Assembly: GCF_000430645.1 (NCBI RefSeq)
Contig: NZ_AUMK01000003.1
Coordinates: forward strand, 1-64,000
Length of the DNA: 64,000 nucleotides
Origin: Aquimarina latercula DSM 2041
GTDB lineage: Bacteria; Bacteroidota; Bacteroidia; Flavobacteriales; Flavobacteriaceae
Reading direction: 5' to 3'
This document shows, piece by piece, positions 16,051 through 24,932 of this stretch (position 1 is the stretch's first letter; each line of letters begins with the position of its first letter). The position numbers were made by a program, and so were the translations under genes. Under the pieces are notes generated by a model. That model saw only the letters and a program-made list of their open reading frames with translations, was not told the origin of the DNA and made no database searches.

Positions 16051-16827
16051 CTATATAAAATTCTTTTTTCTTTTTCTTAGTTCTTTCCAATGAGTTTTTT
16101 TTGGGAAACTAAAGTAGGAAGGTGTGTAGGTATTATGGATAGGATGTATTTCATTTTTTTCAATTTTATGAATCGCTTGCAAAACTACTTCAGCACTATG
16201 TTTAAAACATTTTTGATATAGTCGATCAATAGTATCGTCATTTTCTACACGTATTATTTTTTGACCTAAAAGAATTCCTTTGTCGATTTTTTTCTCCATA
16301 GTATGACAAGAAACACCAACACTACTTTCTCCTTTTCTAATCGCTTGAAAAACAGGCCAAAGACCACCGAATGATGGTAGAAGAGCACTATGCCTATTAA
16401 TACAATATTTAGGTATGTTTAACAACTCATTTCCAAAAATCAAAGGGTTGGAACTAATGATTATATCTGGTTTATAAGCTCTTATTCTATTTAAGTTTTC
16501 TTCAGTGTTTATATCGTATTTCACCTTGAAATAGTCTATGTTAAAACAATCAAAAACTTTTTTCACACTATAAAATGAACCTTCGGGAGAGGTTCTCAAA
16601 AACATGTTCTTAAATAAAAGATAGGCTTTTTTTACAGATAATTTAAATAATTCTAACGGAGTTAACAAATACCAATTTTTGATCATATATCTTTCAATGT
16701 CACTTTTTGGTAATGCTTTAGTAACCAAAATGGCACCAACTATATCATGATTAGTTTTTCTTATCAAATCAGCAACAAAATCCGGTTGATAAAAACAGGT
16801 TTCACTAATTATTAAAAATAACCTCAT
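16051..16827 (-). CDS. Formyltransferase-domain protein
   Basis: 258 residues. The catalytic pattern of Formyl_trans_N enzymes is visible: N144 and H146 in CINRHSALLPSFGG, and D182 in MEKKIDKGILL, corresponding to the Asn-His-Asp triad of Fmt/PurN-type enzymes. It lacks the C-terminal domain of Fmt, and a real fmt gene lies at the end of this window, so it is not the tRNA enzyme. Its start codon overlaps the end of the ChbG/YdjC deacetylase gene by 23 bp, implying translational coupling. The likely job is transfer of a formyl group from N10-formyl-THF to an amino group, perhaps on an amino sugar freed by the deacetylase (inference). Confidence 0.75.
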   Translation of the reverse strand: MRLFLIISETCFYQPDFVADLIRKTNHDIVGAILVTKALPKSDIERYMIKNWYLLTPLELFKLSVKKAYLLFKNMFLRTSPEGSFYSVKKVFDCFNIDYFKVKYDINTEENLNRIRAYKPDIIISSNPLIFGNELLNIPKYCINRHSALLPSFGGLWPVFQAIRKGESSVGVSCHTMEKKIDKGILLGQKIIRVENDDTIDRLYQKCFKHSAEVVLQAIHKIEKNEIHPIHNTYTPSYFSFPKKTHWKELRKRKKNFI

Positions 16828-17713
16828 ATTTCTGAATTAAACTTTTAAAATTATCATCTTTGATTACTTGGGATTCATTCTTTCTTTCTATTGAGGAGTA
16901 ATATTGGAGAAAAGCATTTTTCTTTGTCCAATCAATACTTTCTTTATTTTTCACTCCCCCTGGATGAAATAATATATCTATGGATTTTGGTTTTTGTTTT
17001 CTTTGTATGCTAGATAATGCAGAATCAACATCTTTGTAGGACATTCTTCCAGTGGATAGTACCCCTACAAAGAAATCGTTCGTTTTTATACCAAGTTCTT
17101 TGGCCCTTCTAATGTATTTTTTAGATAGATGATTTAGTAAAATATTCTTGATGAAATTTAATGCTAGATAGTTTTTCATTTTAGTAAAACCATAAAAATA
17201 TTTTAGTTCCAACGGGTTGCGGATAAAATCAATTTTGTGTTTTTCATGCAATCCAAGCAAAGATTTAAAAATAAATGGTATCATATGGAAATGCATATGG
17301 CTATCTATCAATATTGGAGTATTGCTATTGATAGCATTTTTATACTTATCAATTTGATTATCTATTTCTGTTTTTATTTGCTCACTAATTTTTCTCTTTT
17401 TAGCTTTTGAAGCTAAGATATAGAAAAGCCAAAGTGACAAGAAAGAGTATTTAAATTCTCCAGATTTGTCTACAATAAGATTAACTTCTTCTTTGGAAGA
17501 TATTGGTTTTCCTTCAACGAGATTTAAATGTAAACAGAGCCTTATTTTTTTAGGTATAGATGTATATTTCTCTATTCCATATTTAAAATTATTTGTATTA
17601 CAAACTATACTAATGCTATTAACACTTCCACTATTAATACAATCCAAAATATTATCAGTGATCTCGTTTCCTATGCCAAAATCATCTGCGTGAATATTAA
17701 TAATTTTTTTCAT
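16805..17713 (-). CDS. ChbG/HpnK (YdjC) family carbohydrate deacetylase
   Basis: 302 residues, starting MKKIINIHADDFG; D10-D11 plus the histidines of DSHMHFHMIP form the metal site of the YdjC fold. HLNLVEGKPIS and the later ..DILFHPGG.. are further family blocks. Relatives remove an N-acetyl group from chitooligosaccharides (ChbG) or hopanoid-linked glucosamine (HpnK). No signal peptide, so the enzyme acts in the cytoplasm. It is the first gene of a two-gene unit with a formyltransferase, and is separated by 160 bp from the secretion operon upstream. The specific substrate cannot be told from sequence. Confidence 0.85.
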   Translation of the reverse strand: MKKIINIHADDFGIGNEITDNILDCINSGSVNSISIVCNTNNFKYGIEKYTSIPKKIRLCLHLNLVEGKPISSKEEVNLIVDKSGEFKYSFLSLWLFYILASKAKKRKISEQIKTEIDNQIDKYKNAINSNTPILIDSHMHFHMIPFIFKSLLGLHEKHKIDFIRNPLELKYFYGFTKMKNYLALNFIKNILLNHLSKKYIRRAKELGIKTNDFFVGVLSTGRMSYKDVDSALSSIQRKQKPKSIDILFHPGGVKNKESIDWTKKNAFLQYYSSIERKNESQVIKDDNFKSLIQKYEVIFNN

Positions 17714-17873
17714 TTTATTTAGAATGATTTTTAGGAAACGAACTTCCTTTTGCGGATTTTTTGTTGCAATTTAAGGAAAGCATTTTTAAAGAGTTGAGTG
17801 GGTTAAATTTATTTCTAATGAAATGCAGCAGTATAATAATTCTGAATAGATTTCCTTAAAATATTATATTTAC

Positions 17874-18392
17874 TTAATGCACTCGTTGAAGTAAAATTTT
17901 ACACTGCAAAAACCTATTCCCAGTCCTAAAGTTTTTCTTCTTTTTGAAATTAACACTTAAGATATTTCCAAAACTATAATTCTGTTCTAAAGCATATACT
18001 ACGTGTATTAATGATTTGTAATCTCCTTGTAGCGTAAAATTATAAGTTGTAGTGGTTTTTTGAGAATCTTCATCTATATACTTATGAGGCTTTTCAAAAT
18101 TAATTATTTTAAAATTTGAATCACTTGATAATGTATTAAGTACTTTTAATATGTTGTTTTGTAATGAATTTCCCTCTACATTATTGTTTTTTAGGATCTC
18201 ATCCAATTGTTTCTCTTTATTAGCTAAGGCAACTAACTGGGTAGGAGCAGATTCATAGATCTCCTTTTGATTTTCGAGTTTGGTCACCTCTTTATGTATC
18301 GCAAAGGTTTTTGCAAAGCCATATCTGTATGCAATAAACAGAACAAGCAATAGGCCTATGATTAATACTATGTTTTTATTTTTCTGTGTCAT
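17874..18392 (-). CDS. GspM/PilO-like inner-membrane protein
   Basis: 172 residues: one N-terminal TM segment (IVLIIGLLLVLFIAYRYGF), a coiled coil (residues ~30-70), then a small alpha/beta domain (TYNFTLQGDYKSLIHVVYALEQ) that resembles the ferredoxin-like domain of PilO/GspM. The 17-bp overlap with the GspL/PilN-like gene and the operon order support the call. It would sit in the inner-membrane platform and contact the GspL-like partner. Recognition is mostly by topology and context; sequence similarity to named proteins is low. Confidence 0.6.
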   Translation of the reverse strand: MTQKNKNIVLIIGLLLVLFIAYRYGFAKTFAIHKEVTKLENQKEIYESAPTQLVALANKEKQLDEILKNNNVEGNSLQNNILKVLNTLSSDSNFKIINFEKPHKYIDEDSQKTTTTYNFTLQGDYKSLIHVVYALEQNYSFGNILSVNFKKKKNFRTGNRFLQCKILLQRVH

Positions 18393-19584
18393 CAGTGAGG
18401 TTAATTGCTATTTCAAAAAGAGATATGTTTTTTTTATCTAAGCTATAATTCACAATGGTTACTTGATTAACAAAATATAAACTTTCAATTTTATTTATCC
18501 AATTCGTAAAGCTGGTTTTGTCAGAGGAATCTCCTGTAATTAATATAGTTTTGTTTTTTATAGTTAATGGTTTGTCATTACGTATCGTTTTTGCCAAGGG
18601 TTGATAGTTTAATGATTTTAGAATAACCGTACTTGGTTGGAATTGTATAATTTGATCTACAAAATAGGAGCTTTTTGAGAAACCTGTAGTTATAATACTG
18701 TTTACGATACCTTCTTTGGTACTAACTATGGATTGTTGTTTTTCTATATTTTCTTTTTGCGTAGCATAGACTTGTTGTTCTTCTTGTAGATTTTGCAACG
18801 TTTTATACTTACTATTAAAAATAAAAAAATTGATTAATAATGAAATTAATAAAAAAACAATTCCATATTGCAGCGTTTTCTTAAAGAATTGAGTCTCTTT
18901 ATAGGTACTAATTAGTTCTGTGTTTTTTTCTTCGATGTTACCAGTAATTATAGATTGATTGGTAACAGTGTATAAAATACTAGCAAATGGAAGTATATAG
19001 GTACTAGGGATTTTTAAGGTGTCAATTATGTATTCTTCTTTATCACAATTATCATTGTGGATAGAAAAAATTTCTTCACTACTACTTTTGATACTAGAAT
19101 TATGCGTTAATAATGTAGCGTCTTTAAAATAAGACAATAATGAGGATACTTTAAAACTTCCTAAATCAACAGTAGTTATAAGTATATTGACTTTTTTATA
19201 TTGGTCAATAATTGCATGAACGTATTCTTTTCTGCATATAGCAACGAATGATTTCTGACTGGTTTTTAAGATTTGATAGTAAAAATCATTTATATCTAAA
19301 TTTGGATAAGCTTCTGCAAGAATTTCTTGATCCGTACCTATAGTGTTTACTTCTTTGTTCAGTACATTACTATCCGTAATTATTAAATTTGCTTTTATCG
19401 AAGATTTAATATGGCCTGAAATTTTAGCCAGATCATTTACATTAAAATATTGAGTTACATCTAATTCTTCATTTTTTTGCGTTACTTCAATTCCAAGAAT
19501 AACAGGAACGTTTTCTTGTTCAGAATGTTCGAAAGCGAAAAAACTCTTCTTTATAGGGTTATATTTTTTAAATGATGTTCCCAT
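18376..19584 (-). CDS. GspL/PilN-like assembly protein
   Basis: 402 residues. A cytoplasmic N-terminal part (~230 residues, actin-like GspL/PilM style by length and position) precedes one TM helix (YGIVFLLISLLINFFIF, about 242-258). A coiled coil (QNLQEEQQVYATQKENIEKQQ) and a C-terminal periplasmic PilN-like domain ending ..LFEIAINL follow. It shares one base with the secretin gene upstream (stop/start at 19584) and overlaps the PilO-like gene. Its expected role is to link the GspE ATPase to the inner-membrane platform. The family assignment is by architecture. Confidence 0.6.
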   Translation of the reverse strand: MGTSFKKYNPIKKSFFAFEHSEQENVPVILGIEVTQKNEELDVTQYFNVNDLAKISGHIKSSIKANLIITDSNVLNKEVNTIGTDQEILAEAYPNLDINDFYYQILKTSQKSFVAICRKEYVHAIIDQYKKVNILITTVDLGSFKVSSLLSYFKDATLLTHNSSIKSSSEEIFSIHNDNCDKEEYIIDTLKIPSTYILPFASILYTVTNQSIITGNIEEKNTELISTYKETQFFKKTLQYGIVFLLISLLINFFIFNSKYKTLQNLQEEQQVYATQKENIEKQQSIVSTKEGIVNSIITTGFSKSSYFVDQIIQFQPSTVILKSLNYQPLAKTIRNDKPLTIKNKTILITGDSSDKTSFTNWINKIESLYFVNQVTIVNYSLDKKNISLFEIAINLTDDTEK

Positions 19585-21821
19585 TAATAAAACACTGTTG
19601 GTTTTATAATTACGTTTAATTTTTTCTTAGAGTCTTCTCTTCTCCTTTTACTAAATAACCATTTGATAATAGGTATGCGCGATAATAAAGGTACTCCTGA
19701 TCCAGAATCATTTTTTACTTTTTCTTCGATACCACCTAAAATGGCGACGTCATTTGCTTGCATCCTCATAATAGAAGAAAATCTCCTGCTATTAATATCT
19801 GGCGGAGCATCTTCGGCGATACGCTCGCCACTAAAGTTAGATTGTATAACCTGTATGTCTAGTGTTATCTGACCATCTCCAGACACAAAAGGCTTGAACT
19901 CTAATGCTAATTCTGCATCAATGGGTTGGTAATTTACGATCTCAGATGTTTGGGGATTTTGTGATCCAAAAATGTTTTGACTAGTAATAGCATAATAGGT
20001 AGTTTGACCACTAGATAGATAAGCTTTATGCCCATTAAGAGTACTAAGTTTTGGTGTGGATAATATTTTTACATTACCATTCGATTCCATAGCTTTAATA
20101 TCCATATAGAAATTGGGGACTACATTACCTAGATTTAATGAGCCAAATCCATCAAAACCTCCAATAATTCTATTGATTGTTTGTGCACCTAAAGTAATGT
20201 TGGCGCTAGGGAAGGTGACACCTTCTGCTGTGGTTGGTTCTTTTCCTAGACCGAATTCTACTCCTGTTTCTACAGTTGCACTTCTGCTAACCTCTAAAAT
20301 CATAACTTCGATAAGAATAAGAGGTACAGGCTTATCAATATATTTTACAAAATTTTTAAATTTTTCTACTCGGGTACCCGATCCACTAACTACAAAACTA
20401 TTGAGTTCTGTGTCTATTTTTATATCCAACCCTTCTATAACAGATGCTGGGAAAATATCGGAAATGGATCCAGCTTGTGCACTATTAGTAGTGTTGCTTG
20501 AATTATTTCTAGAAACTCCAGTGTTTAAAGTTCCTTGATTTCTATTATTTGTTCTATTTTGATTAAAATTAGAGTTACCTTGATTTCCAAAAAAGTTAGT
20601 GCCACCAGTAACAAAATTGTTATTTCCAAAACTATTTCCTCCGAATCCTCCAGCAGGATTTGCATCTCCTAACATTGCAATAGAACGATGCATCATTTGT
20701 ACCATTTCTATTTTTTTAATGGTTAACTGATTCTCAGTTCCAAAATAATAAACATTCCCTTCTTTTTTAAATGTAAAATTGGTCGATGTTGGAGTAGTGG
20801 AAGTGTTTTGAAAACCTCCTTGTTGATTTTGATTGTTATTTCTATTTCCTTGATTATTTGATGAAGGACTTTTTACAACCTGATTAGAATTACTTTCAAA
20901 AATCTTAATAAGTAAATCATCGAAACTAATCGCCTCTGCTTTTACCGTCACCTTACCAGCACTTTCTAATGGTGAGGCGGTAAAAATATTTAGTTTAAGA
21001 TCTTCAGATACATTGTTAATAAGATCAGCTACACTAGCGTTTCTTAAATCTACCGATAAAACTCTGTTTAAAGTGTCTACTATTTTATAGTTAGTATTTC
21101 TTCTATTTCGTCTTGCTCTGGAAGCACTAGCTCCATTAGTTTCATTATTTAAACCAGGTATACTTTCAAATTCATAAAACCCCTCTCTTGTTGTATTAAA
21201 ATCTAAATCGTTTGTTTCTGCTAGCTTTTGTAATGCTACTTCTATTGGAACATTACTTAGGTATAAAGAAAGAGTTTTAGTGTTTAGATCAGGAGTGTAG
21301 AGTAAGTTTTTTCCAGAAAGTTCCGTTATTTTTCTAAATACTTTAGGTAAAAGATCATTTCTAAGATCAGTAGATAGAGTTCCTGTAGTCAAATCATAAT
21401 TAATAATTACTTCTTTTTCTTTAGGCGCTTCCGTAGGAGGTGTGTATTTTTTTATTGATAGGATATTTCCTGTAAATTCAATATCTAATTGATATTCTTT
21501 TGCTAAAAACAAAAGGAGATCTTTTACACTTACATCATTAAACCCATTAATAATATTTATGGAATTAAGTTCATCCGAAAGATTTAAATTAATCTTATGG
21601 ACCTGTGAAACTGCTCTTAGAAAATTAAGAAGTGTAGTGTTAGAGATGTTTATATTCACTTTTTCTCCTAATCCTGGAACTTCTACACTTAGTAAATCTA
21701 TTTTGTTTTCTAGTGTAGCTATTCTCGTATTATCCTGAGATTGATTTTGAAATGTTTCCTGAGCATATGATAGTATTCCAAAACTAAAAATGAGATATAT
21801 TAATAAGATCTTTTTCTTCAT
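19584..21821 (-). CDS. gspD: Type II secretion/type IV pilus secretin
   Basis: 745 residues from the ATG at 21821 (MKKKILLIYLIFSFGILSYAQ, a signal peptide); an in-frame ATG nine codons upstream lies within gspE and is less likely. The N-terminus has STN/secretin N-domain repeats (LRAVSQVHKINLNLSDEL, EVALQKLAETNDLDF). A low-complexity Asn/Gly-rich spacer follows at about residues 330-460. The C-terminal secretin barrel domain carries LIEVMILEVSRS..GVEFGLG, LSTPKLSTLNGHKA and PLLSRIPIIKWLF. It forms the outer-membrane channel. The gene lies 4 bp after gspE in one operon with a pseudopilin and prepilin peptidase. Confidence 0.88.
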   Translation of the reverse strand: MKKKILLIYLIFSFGILSYAQETFQNQSQDNTRIATLENKIDLLSVEVPGLGEKVNINISNTTLLNFLRAVSQVHKINLNLSDELNSINIINGFNDVSVKDLLLFLAKEYQLDIEFTGNILSIKKYTPPTEAPKEKEVIINYDLTTGTLSTDLRNDLLPKVFRKITELSGKNLLYTPDLNTKTLSLYLSNVPIEVALQKLAETNDLDFNTTREGFYEFESIPGLNNETNGASASRARRNRRNTNYKIVDTLNRVLSVDLRNASVADLINNVSEDLKLNIFTASPLESAGKVTVKAEAISFDDLLIKIFESNSNQVVKSPSSNNQGNRNNNQNQQGGFQNTSTTPTSTNFTFKKEGNVYYFGTENQLTIKKIEMVQMMHRSIAMLGDANPAGGFGGNSFGNNNFVTGGTNFFGNQGNSNFNQNRTNNRNQGTLNTGVSRNNSSNTTNSAQAGSISDIFPASVIEGLDIKIDTELNSFVVSGSGTRVEKFKNFVKYIDKPVPLILIEVMILEVSRSATVETGVEFGLGKEPTTAEGVTFPSANITLGAQTINRIIGGFDGFGSLNLGNVVPNFYMDIKAMESNGNVKILSTPKLSTLNGHKAYLSSGQTTYYAITSQNIFGSQNPQTSEIVNYQPIDAELALEFKPFVSGDGQITLDIQVIQSNFSGERIAEDAPPDINSRRFSSIMRMQANDVAILGGIEEKVKNDSGSGVPLLSRIPIIKWLFSKRRREDSKKKLNVIIKPTVFY

Positions 21822-21825
21822 AGTA

Positions 21826-23241
21826 TTAGTTGTTTGCCAGTAATGCATACACTTCTTCTGTAGAAGTTACACCTTCCCTTACTAGGCGCAATGCATTTTT
21901 TTGTAGCGTATCAATATTTTGGGTTGCAATGTAGTCGTCAATTTGTAATTCGTTGTGGCGTATTGCGGTTTCTAATTCTTTGGTAATAGGTAGTAGTTCA
22001 TAAATAGCTTTTCTACCTAAATATCCTGTTTGGTAACAATGATTGCAGCCAGTTGGAATAAAATGTGTTTTTATTTCTTCTGGAATATCAAATCCCAAAG
22101 GAAAATCTTTTGGTTCGGCTTTTTTTTCTTTTTTACAATGAATACACAGTTTTCGCACTAATCGTTGAGCAATACTCATGGTTAATGTACTAGCTAATAA
22201 GAAAGAAGGAACTTTCATGTCAATCAATCTCGAAATAGTAGCCCAAGCCGAATTAGTGTGTATTGTGGATAAAACTAAATGTCCAGTTAATGCAGCCTTT
22301 ATAGCCATATTAGCTGTTTTATCATCTCTAATTTCTCCAACCATTATAATGTCTGGGTCTTGACGCAGAAAAGCTCGAAGTGCTGCTGGAAAATCAAATT
22401 CGATATCTTCTCTTAATTGTACTTGATTTACTCCTTCTAACGTGTATTCTATAGGATCTTCTATAGTTAAGATATTTGAGACTTCTTTATTTAATTCTTT
22501 TAAAGTAGCATATAGCGTAGTCGTTTTTCCAGAACCTGTAGGACCAGAAATTAGAATTATTCCTTGAGGTTTTTTTGTAGCTTCTCTATATAGTTGAAGT
22601 TCTTTTTTAGTAAAACCGAGATCATTTAGTTGTACATCTTGTGTGTCACGGTTTAATAAACGTAAAACAATTTTCTCTCCATATAAAGTCGGCATAGTCG
22701 AAACCCTAATATCAAATTCTTCGTTTCCATTTTTAAATGTGATACGACCATCTTGTGCTAGTCTTTTTTGAGAAATATCTAATCCTGATTGTATTTTTAT
22801 TTGATTAACCAGTTGAGGATATTCTTTGTTGCTAATCGTATACTGCTCCTTTAATTTACCATCAAGTCGCAATCGTACTCTACAGAATTTTTCATAAGGT
22901 TCCATATGAATATCACTACTTCCAAAATCTTTTGCAGTGGTTATTAACTTCTGTAAAAAGTTATCTTCATAATGCAATTTTTGATTAGAAGTAGTTGTTG
23001 TTTTTCTGTAGTTTAATGTTAAATAAGATTGTAAATTCTCTTCCGTTTCAGAAATAAGAACAACCTTCTGATTAAGGATTATTGAAAGTTCCTTTTTTAG
23101 GTTTTCAATGTCTTTAGAATCAGTTTTGAATTGTATACTGCCATTTTCCTTTTGGAATGGAATTATTCTATAATGAAACGCTTGATTTGGAGTAATCAAT
23201 TGTTTGATATCGACTGGTATTTCAAAAGAACCTATTTTCAT
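21826..23241 (-). CDS. gspE: GspE/PilB-type secretion ATPase
   Basis: 471 residues. Walker A is GPTGSGKTT at about 233-241, the Walker B/Asp-box region is DIIMVGEIRD at about 297-306, with SDIHMEPYE and the His box GHLVLSTIHTNSA. Near the C-terminus two Cys pairs (CIHC, CNHC) form the zinc-binding subdomain of GspE/PilB. It powers pseudopilus polymerisation at the cytoplasmic face. The protein is shorter than many GspE proteins because the N-terminal N1E region is reduced. Its stop is 4 bp before the secretin start and its start overlaps the prepilin peptidase stop. Confidence 0.92.
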   Translation of the reverse strand: MKIGSFEIPVDIKQLITPNQAFHYRIIPFQKENGSIQFKTDSKDIENLKKELSIILNQKVVLISETEENLQSYLTLNYRKTTTTSNQKLHYEDNFLQKLITTAKDFGSSDIHMEPYEKFCRVRLRLDGKLKEQYTISNKEYPQLVNQIKIQSGLDISQKRLAQDGRITFKNGNEEFDIRVSTMPTLYGEKIVLRLLNRDTQDVQLNDLGFTKKELQLYREATKKPQGIILISGPTGSGKTTTLYATLKELNKEVSNILTIEDPIEYTLEGVNQVQLREDIEFDFPAALRAFLRQDPDIIMVGEIRDDKTANMAIKAALTGHLVLSTIHTNSAWATISRLIDMKVPSFLLASTLTMSIAQRLVRKLCIHCKKEKKAEPKDFPLGFDIPEEIKTHFIPTGCNHCYQTGYLGRKAIYELLPITKELETAIRHNELQIDDYIATQNIDTLQKNALRLVREGVTSTEEVYALLANN

Positions 23242-23723
23242 TATAGTATATATAGATTAATTGAATTGGAGATCCAATTAAAAGAAAAAACTAAAACCAA
23301 AAATAATGACATGTAGCCTGCTAAAGGGATTGTATTATGTTTAGAATTCTTTTTTAGAATCATCCATAGTACTAAAGAGAAAATTATAGAAAACACAAAT
23401 AATATTGTAAAACTTACCGTCGGAAATGCTATTGCAAATGCAAGAAAAAAGAAAGCATCTCCGATGCCAAATACTTCTTTAAAAAATGGACGTTTTATTT
23501 TCATTGCCGAATACATATAGAGTACTGTTATTATTGAAACTATTAATGAAGCATTTATTAAAATTGAATTTTGGAAATGAATGAATAATACATTGTTATA
23601 ATGCAGAAAACCTAGAGAAATCAATAGACTCAAAAACAAAAACCAGTAAACTTCTCTATTAAGTAAGTCTTGCCAGGTTATATAACCAAGATTTAAAAGT
23701 ATAAGTCCTTTCAAAATAAGCAT
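23241..23723 (-). CDS. Prepilin peptidase-like membrane protein (A24 family)
   Basis: 160 residues, several TM helices. The two catalytic aspartates of A24 aspartic peptidases are present: D19 in ITWQDLLNREVYW and D89 in the FGIGD motif. It lacks the N-terminal methyltransferase/Cys-rich region of full-length PilD/GspO, as in short archaeal-type and some Bacteroidota enzymes. It would cleave the leader of the pseudopilin encoded immediately upstream (one-base stop/start overlap). It is a reduced but apparently intact enzyme. Confidence 0.8.
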   Translation of the reverse strand: MLILKGLILLNLGYITWQDLLNREVYWFLFLSLLISLGFLHYNNVLFIHFQNSILINASLIVSIITVLYMYSAMKIKRPFFKEVFGIGDAFFFLAFAIAFPTVSFTILFVFSIIFSLVLWMILKKNSKHNTIPLAGYMSLFLVLVFSFNWISNSINLYIL

Positions 23724-24130
23724 TAATCTTTAGTGATTTGTTTAGGACTTCCGTTTTGATCAATTTCCCATACATTAAAAATGCCATCTCCGTCGAAATC
23801 AACTATTGCAGTTGCTCTAGCTTTAAAATTAGAAATAGAAGCTTCGATAATTTCGTAATTATAATTTGCTGTTCCTCCATTTTTAACTGTTGTTGGAGAT
23901 TCGTAATTTATTTCATTAAAATCGTTAGAATATTTCGAATTAAGGTATCTGTATTGAGTCTGCATATTACTAATAGTTTTTAATTGTATTTTGGCCTCTT
24001 GAGCTTTTGTTTGAGCAATAAGAGGTAAAAAATTAGGCAGTGCTATTAACAATAAAATTCCTATAATTGCCAAAACTAAAAGCATTTCTTGTAAGTTGAA
24101 AGCTTTGATTTTGTGTGTCTTATACTTCAT
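23723..24130 (-). CDS. Type II secretion major pseudopilin-like protein
   Basis: 135 residues with a class III (type IV pilin) leader: a basic start, then A10-F11 and E15 (KAFNLQEMLLVLAIIGILLLIALPNF without a break in the hydrophobic run). The residue before the cleavage site is Ala instead of the usual Gly. The C-terminal domain has FDGDGIFNVWEIDQNG, an acidic loop like the calcium-binding loop of GspG. It is the first gene of the six-gene operon and would assemble into the pseudopilus driven by the GspE-like ATPase. Confidence 0.82.
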   Translation of the reverse strand: MKYKTHKIKAFNLQEMLLVLAIIGILLLIALPNFLPLIAQTKAQEAKIQLKTISNMQTQYRYLNSKYSNDFNEINYESPTTVKNGGTANYNYEIIEASISNFKARATAIVDFDGDGIFNVWEIDQNGSPKQITKD

Positions 24131-24168
24131 ATACGTAGGGGTTAACTAATCTTCAGTTTTTAGGTCTG

Positions 24169-24176
24169 CAAAAATA
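24169..24176 (-). promoter_or_regulatory. Candidate -7 box of the secretion operon
   Basis: TATTTTTG on the minus strand fits TAnnTTTG and lies about 40 bp before the pseudopilin start. No convincing -33 TTTG was found, so this is a position-based call. Confidence 0.4.
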
Positions 24177-24386
24177 TACTTTTTTGATTTACTTAGAGGT
24201 CTGATATTCATAATACTGATGACTTATAAGTATTAAATCTATTTAATAGTGTCAGAAATCTATATTTTGTTACCATAAAAAAATCAAAAAAAATGAATTA
24301 TTTATTTAGTATCCGTAATTATAGGTAATTTAAAGATGTGTAAGTACAGGATTTCTTTATCGACTTTATACAAAAAAACATTAAGT

Positions 24387-24521
24387 ATGGATATTATTGA
24401 CTACCTTATTGGTAGAGGAGGTTTCGCTATATTGGCACTTGTAGTTTTGGTAGTGTTATTATATAATAAGATAAAGGCTAGAAGAGAATTTAGAGTTTCT
24501 CCTAAGAAGAAAAACAAATAA
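24387..24521 (+). CDS. Small single-TM membrane protein
   Basis: 44 residues from the ATG at 24387 (MDIIDYLIGRGGF); the frame is open from 24336 but the internal ATG gives a cleaner start. One TM helix (FAILALVVLVVLLY) is followed by a strongly basic tail (KIKARREFRVSPKKKNK), giving an N-out or cytoplasmic-tail topology. No family recognised. A strong hairpin terminator follows 19 bp after the stop, which supports it being a real expressed unit. Confidence 0.5.
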   Translation: MDIIDYLIGRGGFAILALVVLVVLLYNKIKARREFRVSPKKKNK

Positions 24522-24540
24522 ACTATTTGGTATTAAAAAA

Positions 24541-24579
24541 GGAGTCAAACATATTGTAAGACTCCTCTATGATTTTTTT
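24541..24579. terminator. Bidirectional terminator
   Basis: GGAGTC (24541-24546) pairs with GACTCC (24560-24565), with an A-run before and a T-run (24572-24578) after. It separates the convergent small membrane protein and GG-leader peptide genes. Confidence 0.75.
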
Positions 24580-24591
24580 AAATCTTTTTTC

Positions 24592-24786
24592 TTAATTAAA
24601 CTGACATACTTTGTATGAAGAAAAAGGACTGTATCTACAAGATACATCTCCAGGTCCTAAAAACGGAGACAAATTCCAGCAATCTGCATTGGTGTTACAT
24701 CTTCTGCCAGCAATGTATCCACCATTGATTTCTTTTTGTTGTTCTTTGTTTAAAGAGGTTCCTAAATTTTTGATTTTGTTAATCAT
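24592..24786 (-). CDS. Double-glycine leader, Cys-rich secreted peptide precursor
   Basis: 64 residues. The leader (LGTSLNKEQQKEINGG) has the pattern of bacteriocin/ComC-type leaders ending in Gly22-Gly23; such leaders are cut by C39-peptidase ABC transporters. The predicted mature part is about 41 residues with four cysteines (30, 36, 50, 61) and several Gly/Pro, compatible with two disulfides. No C39 transporter or modification enzyme is in the window, so export would rely on one encoded elsewhere. Short leader peptides of this form are common in Flavobacteriaceae. Whether this is a bacteriocin, a signal or another secreted peptide is unknown. Confidence 0.65.
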   Translation of the reverse strand: MINKIKNLGTSLNKEQQKEINGGYIAGRRCNTNADCWNLSPFLGPGDVSCRYSPFSSYKVCQFN

Positions 24787-24932
24787 AATGTGAAAAATTT
24801 AATTTGTTATATCATTTTCAAGATAAATTCTTCTCTAGTATAAATAACAACTTTGTGGAAGTTCTACAAAATCGTGTGGACTAAAGTTGTGTTGTAATTA
24901 AAAAATGTATTTGTGAACTTTTTAATAAATGC

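Noticed and set aside
16051..16827. A second methionyl-tRNA formyltransferase
   Set aside because: It lacks the C-terminal tRNA-binding domain, and a genuine fmt C-terminus is present at 63649-64000; context favours a sugar or other amine substrate.
24611..24793. A 60-codon plus-strand frame opposite the GG-leader peptide
   Set aside because: The minus-strand frame has a clear double-glycine leader and conserved start pattern, whereas this one has no family features.
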